Part shown: positions 1 to 10,000 of the stretch, in pieces
How positions within the stretch are numbered: the first letter of the stretch is position 1
Layout: each line of letters starts with the position of its first letter
The notes under the pieces: model-generated
The model's database searches: none
Told to the model about the DNA's origin: nothing
Seen by the model: the letters and a program-made list of their open reading frames with translations, nothing else
Assembly (NCBI GenBank): GCA_002633025.1
Contig: NMRB01001181.1
Location: 37,880-101,879, forward strand
Length of the DNA stretch: 64,000 nucleotides
Direction of reading: 5' to 3'
Source: Notospermus geniculatus
Taxonomy: Eukaryota; Nemertea; Pilidiophora; Heteronemertea; Lineidae
Position numbers and translations under genes: made by a program

Positions 1-292
1 TGTTCAGGGGTCGACGTTTTTTCGACACTTATTCGACACCTAGAAAATTTTTCTGGGGTCAGGATTCGACACTAATTCACCCAGGACCTCAAATGAAATC
101 GTCAGGTATTCACCAGCTTTTTTCACTAATCTTTTACCTTTTTTAGTCATTTCTATTAGCAATTATGAAGTAAACGCCAGGAATTCGACATTATCTATTT
201 TTTGGGTCGACAGAGATACGACGATAAGAAAAAAATTGAGCGCTCAGAACTCGACACTTTTTCGACACTAATTTAGTGGTGACCCCTGAACA
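1..292. repeat. Foldback element, TGTTCAGGGGTC ends
   Basis: The first 12 bases are the inverse of bases 281-292. The interior carries repeated TCGACACT words near both ends. It looks like a short non-autonomous inverted-repeat element with no coding capacity. Confidence 0.7.
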
Positions 293-405
293 GGGGGGGT
301 TCAGGGTCTACATTGACCGCTGCATAAGACGGCAAAAGTGACCAAATGAGGTGTGAAATAAATTGCAGGTCACTACATGAACAAAAAAATCCCTTCTCGT
401 TGCAG

Positions 406-3400
406 TGGGTCCTTTTGGGCCAAAAGGAGAACAAGGGTCACCTGGGATGCCCGGATTTAAAGGCGCGGTTGGACCAACTGGACCTCAGGGTCCACAAGGG
501 CCACAGGGGGAAAAAGGAAGGCGTGGCAGGGACGGAATACCGGGGGTATGTAGGTAGGCCTGTACTCATTCGAAGTGTCCACCCTTATCCTTTTTTTTTT
601 CATTTTGTTCATCTCATCCGGCATCTGTCTGAACGATTCTTTGGAACCGATGCGCTTCAGATAAATCCTCCTTCGAGAAGAAGAGGGGAGTCGCGGTGAT
701 GGTGGGTCATAGAGTACACAATTGCTATCTCACCGAAGGTTGAACCATAGAATGTCATATAAGTACAACGCATCTGTCCGTCTAGAGTATAAAAGGGAGC
801 GTTTATACAGTAAACACGAGTTTAAACCACCGGTTCATTATGTCCATAAGCACACCCACAATCCGAAATGGGCGTGAATAAAACATAACACGTATTACGC
901 TGAATGGCTGGAATCGCCTGTCCAATCACAACCCCGTGACGGAATGAATAGCTGGTTAAGGCCTACGGTGAAACTGGCCCTACTATGGGTGTGCTTATGG
1001 ACATAATGAACCGGTGGTTTAAACTCGAGCTTACTGTATACTACCATCTCGTCCGGTAGACTCGAAAGATCTTGCATGTGTACATACATGTACAAGCTGT
1101 GTCTCCCCAGAGATTGAGAGGCGGTTAAAGGGTGATGCAGTACGCAACTATAGAGTGAGGGAGCGTAGCAACTACGATACACTCATTCTCGAAGAGACAC
1201 TTTGCACATTCAGTTTAACATTAAATGTGACCCGTCACAGCAAAAGCAGGCGCATGTCGCTCTGAACTTGGCAGGTTGAGACCAAATGTTTATCAGTTTC
1301 ACTTTGTCTGTCTATTGTGAAATTTGAAATATCTATTTCTTCCTTTCTCTCCCGATGTCATCTTAGTTCGTTGAGGCTCTCCTTCTGAGCGACATGCGCC
1401 TAGTTTTGCTGTGACGGGTCACATATGGGACATTCAATAGTTCTTCTTTCCTCGTTTTGCCTAATTGTCAAGGTATTATTCAACGTTTCATGCTTCAGTT
1501 GGTTATTTTTCCGACCGAGGACAGCATGATGGCCGAGTCGATAGAGGGATTGCTTGCCTACAGATCAGATATTCAGCAACTGTTTCTCCGAGATAAAACG
1601 ACATGGCGACAACTCAAGGTAATCCACGTGCAGTGTTGTCATGTGCATGTTGTGCAGTTGTCATGGGCAGCACATACTTCTTATGTCGAAAGAATTACTG
1701 AAGATAGGAATTTTATGATATTCTACCAATGCCCCAATCACACTGAGCTAGTTCTCAGTACGTTCTTGAAAATTTTCCCGAACTGGCTCAAACTGTGTGC
1801 GAACGGAGTGGACGTACATGTACATGTAGTGGCAACTTTTTACAGTCTTTTTACGAACTTCATGGACGGGAAGGGTGCTCCAGAACATCGAGGCATTATT
1901 TGGCCAAGGGTTACACGTTCTAGCCCGTTTTACGAGTTTTTTAGGACGGGGCAGGACGTTTTGAGAACTACAGGGCCTGTCACACTGAAGTAGTTCTCAA
2001 AACGTCCTGCCCCGGCCTAAAAAACTCGTAAAACGGGCTAGAACGTGTAACCCTTGGCCAAATATGGAGTACCCTTCCGGTCCATGAAGTTCGTAAAAAG
2101 ACTGTAAAAAGTTGCCACAAGGTCCACTCCGTTCCCATACAGTTTGAGCTCGTTCGGCAAAATTTTCAAGAACGTACCGAGAACTAGCTCAGTGTGATGG
2201 GGCATACTTCAGTGTGACAGGCCCTTTAGATGTCGATTATCCTGAACAGACATTTCAAATCTCTACTTGGTTATTGCTTTTTGTTGACCACCGCAGGTCA
2301 TTGTAAATCCTGATTTTAGATATTCTTGATTTTAGGTGTCCCGGTGCGGTGATGGTATCGTTGATGCCCAAGACGGCGAAGAGTGCGACGACGGAAATGA
2401 TATCATATCTGACGGATGTGCTGGTATGTTGGGTTTTTTGGCTCTTATTTTGAATTACTGCCGCTGTGTTTGTCTTTATCCATCTGAACATGCAGATAAT
2501 AATACATGTACATGTACACTCCGGCATGGAATAAAGCATTGTAAAAATGCCCTGTATTGTGGGTGTAACACCCACGTGTATAGGGGGAACTAACATGGGT
2601 ACAGCAAACTCACGGCGAAGAAGACGGACCTGTTGTTAAAAAATTCCATGGCAATGCGTGGGTTCTACTTTGGGTCTTGATCGGACTCGTGGCGTTTATC
2701 ACCATGAGTACTACGAATAAGCCGCGGCCATGGGTACTTTTATATCCAGATGCATTATCTGAACACGTTGGACTCCAACATAGTGCACAAAAAACGACGC
2801 ACAAAATGATAGTACAAGTAAAGTAGACTCCGAACACGTGGGAAGTGGGCTAAAAACTGGTAAAGGAATTTACCCATGTCCATGGGTACAATGGACCAAC
2901 TTGTTTTTACAGTGAACAATATAGGCACCAGTTACCAGGAATTTATCCAAAAGTAGTAAGTAGACTTTTGGATAAATTCCTGGTCTTTTTACTTGATTAA
3001 CTCGTATTGTTTTCTCGATCAAGACTGTTACCTCGCATACTGTGGCGACGGCCTTGTTTATAGGGGAGTCGAAGAATGCGACGGAAATGATTTCTTTGGA
3101 GCTACATGCAGTACGTACAGGCCAGGGTAAGTTTATGGATTGACGTCAAACTTTCTCCTGTAGTAGGTACATCAGTTAGCACCAACAGCGAGTTCGAAAA
3201 GGCAACCACGGCATCATAAGGACAAGTGTTCGTTCGTTCCGTTCCCCCGAAAACCCGTAACTGAGTGGAACCTTTAACCTCAAAAATGGCCACCTTGAAA
3301 ATCCGAATGAGCAGATTTTTCTCTAGCAGTAGGCCCTAGTTTTAACCTGAATTAGTGGAGAAGAAACGTGTTTACTAAAGTCTGATCCATTCGGACACTA

Positions 3401-3658
3401 ATTTTTGAATTAAATGTACCTATTATACATACTTTTAGATCCAAACGGCAGATGAGTATTCTGAAAGTAGGCCTATATTTCTTTCAAGAAAATCCCTATT
3501 GGTCCCGATCTCACTGGTAGGACTAGACCCATCGGTGAGACCGGGAACCAGTCTAGAAAAGTAACGAGCTTTGGGGCCTTGATTGCAGATATGTCGGTGA
3601 TTTGGGATGTAATACTGAGTGCAGAATAGACTACAGCAACTGTCGTCGTGGAGACTAG
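406..3658 (+). CDS. Collagen-like protein, 3' part: triple helix + trimerisation-like segment + CGDG Cys-rich repeats
   Basis: Five exons join in phase: 406-545, 1499-1618, 2336-2423, 3024-3126 and 3589-3658, the last ending in TAG. Exon 1 encodes about 15 uninterrupted Gly-X-Y triplets ([16 protein letters not shown]...), the collagen triple helix. Exon 2 begins [11 protein letters not shown] and ends [13 protein letters not shown]. This resembles the trimerisation segment of multiplexin-type (XV/XVIII) and related invertebrate collagens; that part is an inference. Exons 3-5 give two CGDG...GEECDDGN / CGDG...[10 protein letters not shown] repeats and a final [11 protein letters not shown] stretch. 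This is the DUF4215/Myxo-disulfide type of Cys-rich repeat, which is extracellular. All borders have AG/GT and matching phases (0/0, 0/0, 1/1, 2/2). The N-terminus lies upstream of the window. The product is probably a secreted or matrix protein whose helix nucleates from the C-terminal trimeriser. Confidence 0.8.
806..1038. repeat. Foldback element in collagen intron 1
   Basis: About 53-bp arms (806-859 and 985-1038) share the inverted sequence TTTAAACCACCGGTTCATTA and continue to CACACCCA. The short loop has no convincing gene. Confidence 0.75.
1225..1424. repeat. 200-bp MITE with TGTGACCCGTCACAGC ends
   Basis: The terminal inverted repeats start ATGTGACCCGTCACAGC and end with its complement. 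The arms extend about 38 bp including CGCATGTCGCTC. No ORF is present. Confidence 0.75.
1730..2204. repeat. Long palindrome, about 235-bp arms, in collagen intron 2
   Basis: Nearly the whole 475 bp folds on itself around about 1983. GCCCCAATCACACTGAGCTAG at the left is complementary to the right end, and the GACGGG/CCGTCC and GGCCAAGGGTTACACGTTCT blocks mirror each other. The arms differ at scattered bases and small indels, so this is an aged palindrome. Confidence 0.8.
2934..2984. repeat. Short perfect hairpin
   Basis: ACCAGGAATTTATCCAAAAG is followed after about 10 bases by its exact inverse, just upstream of collagen exon 4. Confidence 0.7.
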
Positions 3659-3849
3659 GGAGAGTTTTATCGACAGAGAACCGCAGTAATCAATGAAGAA
3701 CAAGTTCATCTGAGATAGGGGAACGACTACGCCTGAGGGATCCGTACCACCTGCCGCGAGTATGAATATGCAGTGTACATTTTGTACACGTATCTTAGCC
3801 AATCAGAAAATGTGTTTCGGCGGCGTCGGTTCAACCTGTGATGATGGCT

Positions 3850-3982
3850 GGGCCCAGTTTCACAAATAATCTTAAGTCTAAAGTTTGACTTAAGTCATCA
3901 TGTGACCAGGTTTCAGGAAATCAGATAGCTTCATTTCAGACTTAAGTTTTTTCTTAGACTTAAGATTCTTTGTGCAACTGGG
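3850..3982. repeat. MITE with GGGCCCAGTTTCACAAA ends, downstream of the collagen gene
   Basis: The left end CCCAGTTTCACAAA and right end TTTGTGCAACTGGG are inverted. The interior is built of CTTAAGTCTAA and ACTTAAG palindromic words. Confidence 0.65.
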
Positions 3983-4656
3983 ATGATTGATTCCCTCGTC
4001 AAACAGCGCTGTCTATTGACGATCCTTCAATTTTGGCGCCAATCATCATCATTATCACCATCATCATCATTGACAGCTGCATAACCCACATGGGTTTTCA
4101 GCTGTTAAAATTAACATTACAAGTAAGATTGCAAAATTGCGCAGTGTTTTGGGTCTATACAACAATACCTATGGCCAAAGTCTAAACACTGGACGAGTGT
4201 AAAAACCCCGTGGGTATATATTCGCTTTTTGTAACTGAGTGTGAATGACCACTCGACTCGGATTACTTGAATATGAATTATTTCAAACCAGAGTCGTCAG
4301 GACTCTGTCCCATCTACACGGGTCATTCTCTCCATTTGTGAGCATGTTTACGCCAGAAGGCCCCTATTAAGCCTAAATCGATGTCGATATCAACGATCGT
4401 GTTGCGCAGAATTTGTAACATTATACTGACGACTAAAGTTACAAGAGGCAAACCACATAATCCTGGCACCAGATAGTTGGTACAAATATTGAACTGAACT
4501 TTCATGAAACGATTTTATTGAGGATGTTGGCCTGAGTTTCTCCTACATGTCAGCTGTTATGTTTGCAACATCAATTGTTATTGCATGAAAAGAAAATAAT
4601 ATTGTTCCACACAACGTAGCTGTATAGGCCTAATGTATAAATGTAAAGTTTGAAAA

Positions 4657-4662
4657 AATAAA
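4657..4662 (+). terminator. Candidate poly(A) signal AATAAA
   Basis: AATAAA sits in an A/T-rich stretch about 1 kb after the collagen stop codon. It is the first clear plus-strand hexamer downstream. Assignment to the collagen gene is an inference. Confidence 0.3.
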
Positions 4663-4974
4663 GATTTGAAAGTTACATGTACAAAATATTTCTGTGTAAA
4701 GAAAGAAAGAGTCAACTCTAAAAAGCAATCCTTTGAGTCCATTTATGTATTGTGCACGTGATTGATTATGGACCACAGGGGCTACCGATCTTAGTATTCA
4801 CTCCTATGGGTGAAATCAGGAACCAATCTACGAAAACACGTACACATGTACGTACATGTGTACCTGTACGTGCTTTGACTGGTGTTTATCTACACCTGAT
4901 ATCTTGAATATTTCAAATACTACCGGACCAATTTTGACAAGGTTTATTGCATATGAAACGAAAACGTGTTGGTC

Positions 4975-5212
4975 ATATACGGGAGAATTTCCAACTTACC
5001 TCGATGCGAGTCCAGGTCATAAATATTTTGTAAGTTCTAAAAATATCGTAAAATAGTTTGGGTAGCATAATGGTAAATGGAACAGCTTAGGTATAATACA
5101 AGCTGTTCCATTTACCATTATGCTACCCCTACTATATTACGGTATTATTAGAACTTAGAAAATTTTTATGACATGGACTCGTGCCGAGGTAAGTTGGATT
5201 CTCCTGTATCTG
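4975..5212. repeat. Foldback element with GGGTAGCATAATGG core
   Basis: The inner arms GTAGCATAATGGTAAATGG (5057-5080) and their inverse (5103-5128) are nearly perfect. The outer arms containing AATTTCCAACTTACCTCG and its complement are diverged. The intergenic DNA on each side (4663-4974, 5213-5418) shows no gene. Confidence 0.7.
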
Positions 5213-5417
5213 CATCAGAATTTATTTGGAAATTTGAAAATATCAAAATTATGTACTGTACATGTAATAGCTCATCAGAAAAAACCTTGAAAATCAACAT
5301 TTTTATTTTGTAATTTTATTTTCAATTTTATAGTAGGCTAGGTCTGATAGAATGGAACTTTCCAAGGGTTTTGAAATTTGTTTCGTCAAAATTTCAGATT
5401 ATCAAAATTTTGATGAT

Positions 5418-5502
5418 TTGTTCGGCGCTCTCGGCGTGGCATCGAACAATGGGTTTGGCGTTCGCGTTGGTGTTTCGAGGGCGTCGCGAAAACTCCCTAT
5501 TG
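5418..5502. repeat. Half copy of the GGGAGTTTTCGCGAA element family
   Basis: It contains GGCATCGAACAATGGGTTTGGCGTTCGCGTTGG and ends TCGCGAAAACTCCCTAT. These are shared with the fuller copies at 11638-11770 and 38115-38260. Confidence 0.65.
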
Positions 5503-5618
5503 ACGGTAACCCCGTATACAGGAGAACATTTTGTAAATGGATCTCACTTTAAACGAGGGAATATGATACAACCATCATTTCCTGGAACGGCTGTTCTGAA
5601 GTGTATAGTGCGAAAAAT

Positions 5619-6560
5619 ACTACTTCAACTTGTTTCCCGGATAATCAGCGAATGTAACTTCGTCCAACTGGAAAGTAAGACGATACCTTTCGTCGCTTTC
5701 AGTTGTTAATCGACACTAATGGCATAAATTATACAAGTATATTTTCTCGCACCGTGTAATCCATAACATAGTGTTGTGGTGACATGGTAAGGAGATCGCA
5801 GGAGATGCAAGGAGGTACCAAACACGCGCGCGGAAATGATCCACAAAAAGATACATGTGTAAATGTTAGAAAAGGTATAACTGGAAAATATTTCTTATTC
5901 TGATTGCATAAAGGAAATGTAAGAAAAGGTATAACTGGAAAATATTTCTTATTCTGATTGCATAAAGGAAATGTAAGAAAAGGTATAACTGGAAAATATT
6001 TCTTTTTCAACTTGTTTCCCGGATAATCAGCGAATGTAACTTCGTCCAACTGGAAAGTAAGACGATACCTTTCGTCGCTTTCAGTTGTTAATCGACATAA
6101 ATTATACAAGTATTTTCTCGCACCGTGTAATCCATAACATAGGGTTGTGTTGACATAATAAGGAGATCGCAGGAGATGCATGGAGGTACCAAACACGCGC
6201 ACGCAAATGATCCAAAAAAAAGATACATGTTAGAAAAGTTATAACTGGAAACTATTTCTTATTCTGATTGCATAAAGGAAATGTAAGAAAAGGTATAACT
6301 GGAAACTATTTCTTATTCTGATTGCATAAAGGAAATGTAAGAAAAGGTGTAACTGGAAACTATTTCTTTTTCTGATGCCATAAAGGAAATGTAAGAAAAG
6401 GTATAACTGGAAACTATTTCTTATTCTGATTGCATAAAGGAAATGTAAGAAAAGGTGTAACTGGAAACTATTTCTTTTTCTGATGCCATAAAGGAAATGT
6501 AAGAAAAGGTATAACTGGAAACTATTTTTCTTATTCTGATGCCATAAAGGAATTGTCTGT
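5619..6560. repeat. Compound tandem repeat, about 53-bp unit
   Basis: Units of the form AGGAAATGTAAGAAAAGG + TATAACTGGAAA + TATTTCTTATTCTGATTGCATAA recur in two arrays, about 5870-6005 and 6225-6555. The sequence 5619-5865 (from CTTCAACTTGTTTCCCGG) is copied again at about 6006-6230 between the arrays. The array thus arose by unit expansion plus duplication of a larger block. The reverse-strand reading frame through it is only the repeat in translation. Confidence 0.85.
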
Positions 6561-6800
6561 TCTAGCAGACGACGCGAGGAACTTCCTCATAAAGCCTCAC
6601 AAGGACAGGGCTTCTCTAAAAGTTGACTGATTTCAGTTTAGGAAATACATATACAATTACGTTGTGAATTAAGCCTGCGAAGTCGAGGAATATTTACGAC
6701 TTTTGGCTCGACGATCTCAGTCTAATCTAACAATTAGAAATAAGTGTTTCTGAACATGCAGAGTTACGCTGTTTGTGGATCATTCGAAAAGCCTACTCTA

Positions 6801-7082
6801 CGGTGGCCCATAGAGCTCATTGATAAAAAATATTTGCCTTTGCATTTTTTCCGAGGTTTGATATTTTCTTGGGGATTTGTAAAATTTTCAGAGGTTTCCA
6901 CCGCAGTGAAAACCTTTCCACCGCGGTGGAAACGTTCTCACCGCAGTGGAAAGGTTTTCACCGCGGTGGAAACCTCTAAAAATTTTTAAAAAACCCAAGA
7001 AAAAATCCGAGGTTTGTTTTTTTCTTGGGGGTTTGTAAAATTTTTAAAGGCAAATTTTATGAATGAGCTCTATGGGCCACCG
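6801..7082. repeat. Foldback element with CCACCGCGGTGG palindromes
   Basis: The arms CGGTGGCCCATAGAGCTCAT (6801-6820) and ATGAGCTCTATGGGCCACCG (7063-7082) are inverted. They continue through GGCAAAT and CCGAGGTTT...TTCTTGGGG. The middle (6895-6975) holds four successive TTTCCACCGC(A/G)GTG(G)AAA words, themselves palindromic. The most upstream possible start codon of the channel gene lies inside the right arm. Confidence 0.8.
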
Positions 7083-10000
7083 TACTACTCAGAGGAAAAT
7101 GTGGTCCTTTCACATCCATCATCTAGTGGGCGGATTGATCCTAATTTCAAGAAAATGACTAACGGCGAAAAAGTGAAACAAAATTCGTTTGACGAAGTAA
7201 GGAGGAAGACCAGGGAGGTACTGGGATCAAAACAAGGAAGAATGACGGTTAAAACGAAGAAGCTGCTGGAAGAATTCTGCGAGGGGACCACAGTGCCTGG
7301 GATTCCAAAATTATCGGGCTCGCCGTACCTTCCACTAAGAATATTCTGGGCTGTCGTCCTCCTCACGGCGTGCGGAGTATGTGCGTGGCAAATATATGAG
7401 TTGATTGTTAGGTATTATGAGTTCCCTGTTAATGTTGTCATAGAGGTAAGTTTATTATGTTAACTCACCCTCTACTAGAAGTCAATCTCCAGAATTCACG
7501 AATTTTCGACCCCCAACCGGGGTCTTTTTCAAGTGGAACTTTACAATCTGAAACTCCTAGAAAAGAGTCTTTTCTAGAGTTTCAGATTGTAAAGTTCCAC
7601 TTGAAAAAGACCCCGGTTGGGGTCGAAAATTCGTGAATTCTGGAGATTGAATTCTTGCTTATTATCATTCTGTGTGTCAATTTTGTGCTATTCTGTATCT
7701 TGGATCACCCTCTACTAGAGTGCCGCAACCTTAATAATCTGTACCGGTAGCGCTAATCTTTATAGCGTATTTAAAGGGCACTTGAACAACATCTCAAAAA
7801 ATAACCCATGCATACCGTACCATATCCGTAACAGATATGGTAGTAGAGAGAGATTTTGGAATCGCCCAGATACAGAGTATACCCAGACAATATTAAAGCG
7901 CACTCTTGGGCTAACGGAATAGTTGCGAACACTCACTAATAGGGGTTTAGAAATCAAACGACAAACGTAAACGTTAACGACAACGTTATTTTTGTACCGA
8001 AAATGTAATATAAAATCTGGTTAATGTGTACATGTAGTATGAAAAATAACCTAGTAAAGTTTACGTTTATCGTTTGATTTCTAAACCACCACAATAGGGA
8101 GTTTGAGAAATCAAACGATAAACGTTAGCTGTACGACAACGTTATTTTTTGTACCGAAAATGCAATATATAATGTGGTGAATTCGAAGTACAGTGCATGA
8201 AAAATAACGTTGTCGTAAAGTTAACGTTTATCGTTTGATTTCTTAAACTCCCTAATGTCATGTCACTGGATTTACGACTTTTCATTCATGTCAAAATTAG
8301 TATCGTTTCCTTCAGATTATTATATTCAAGGGGCGTCAAACCCTCGGACGGCGAGGTCAAAATATTTTAAATGCTTCCAACTAAACAAGAAGCCTTACAC
8401 AGACACTATGTTGGTGCCTTCCAATAGGCCTAACTCATTTCTTGTTCCTCACAGATGGGTTACCGAGAGCTCGAATTTCCCGCTGTGACGGTGTGTAACC
8501 TCAATCGCTTGAAACAATCAAAGATTGACCTTGGTGGAGAGCGATTCGTTGAGAAAATCCAGGCTCAAGCGCTCAATATAAAGTTACAAAGGGCAGGAAG
8601 GGGCAAAGGAATGGGTAAGTTACATTCACGATTGGTATTTGCAACTCTCCAACGATTTGGCTGCAAGTTACCCAGACAGAAAAGTCAGTTACAGATGATT
8701 GTAACCAAGGAGCTGTTTTGCCTTCTCAAATAATAGCGAAATCGGTAAGAAGTGCTGCAGTTGTTTTCCTGCCAGCCGATTTGTGTTCGGTGAGCTGATA
8801 AAGGCACACTACCTGGTTCCCAAAGCAGAGTGTAAATTGTCTTTCCATCAATGTGGAAGCTCCCGGTTACGGCAAAACTTTGCCAACATTTTATGGAACA
8901 TCATGTGTGGCTTTTTCTACATGTAGGTAAAAACAGGCGTAAAACTCCAGGAAAAAAGACGGGGGAGAAAAAGGCAAATTTGGGTCGGAATGATGTGAAG
9001 AGTGAAAAACCAAGTGCAAAGAAGAATGTGAAAAGTGCAAAAAATGCAAAAATGACTACTAAAAGTTCAGTTGATAATAGGAAAAATGGGGAGACGAAGA
9101 CTGGATCGAACGAAAAGATATCCAATCAAAATAAACAGGAAGGCGAATCAAAATCCCCTCAGGAGAAGACTGGTAATGCGAAAAAAGAAAAGAATGGTGA
9201 AGGACAAGGGAAAGATGGAAAAGGAAAGAATAGTAACGGAAAAGGGAACGCGGAGAAAGGAATGGATAGTAAAGAACGACGGAAAACGACGACGAAACAT
9301 CCAGGAAACGGAAAAGGAAGGTACGTGCATGTTCCTTGCATCAACATGATAGGGCATAAATGATGAAAAGATGGTATATGACCAAAAGATATATGATCGA
9401 TTCGGTATACTAAATTATCTTCTATTAGACTTTAGGCCGTATGCTTTGGTCCGACTTTAGCCTAAAGTACACACTATTAGAAATTATTAATTTTACAGTA
9501 GTAATTTTGCAGTAATTTTACAGAAAGTGCCTGCAGCAGAGTCCCCAGCACTTTCTGTAAATTTACATCATTTTTTAATGATATGATTCATGTTTTCCTG
9601 TATTGGTTGGACTCCATTGGACATCCCATTATGATGCCTTCTGGGAGCAGTATGAAAATATAATTTGGTCAGCCTCCAGTCAAGTCTCTGTTAACACTTA
9701 TTTAAGTCTGTAGTTTTACAGATCACGCTGTAATTTTACAGATCCAGTGCTGGGGACTCTGCTGCACAGATTTTCTGTAAAATCTTCTGTTATTTCTAAC
9801 AGTGCAGCTGAAGTTAGACTTTCTCTTTGCTTGAAGCACTGAGAAAAGTCGGACTTTAAAGGACCACAGTATTGCCACTTTCTGTCGACAGCCGGCGCCA
9901 CCAACACCATTCTCCAATCCTGTAGTTAAGCCTTTCGCCCCAAGCACACTGAGGATTATTTTGGGCACTCAAAAGTTTATGGGTTGACTTCGACTATAGT

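Noticed and set aside
1457-1993. 178-codon forward frame as a single gene
   Set aside because: Only 1499-1618 is supported as an exon; the rest runs through an intron palindrome.
5729-6202. 157-codon reverse frame with repeated KKYFPVIPFLTF
   Set aside because: It is the translation of the 53-bp tandem repeat; no splice or start support.
5856-6560. CRISPR-like repeat array
   Set aside because: Units are contiguous and nearly identical without unique spacers, in a eukaryotic genome; it is a minisatellite.
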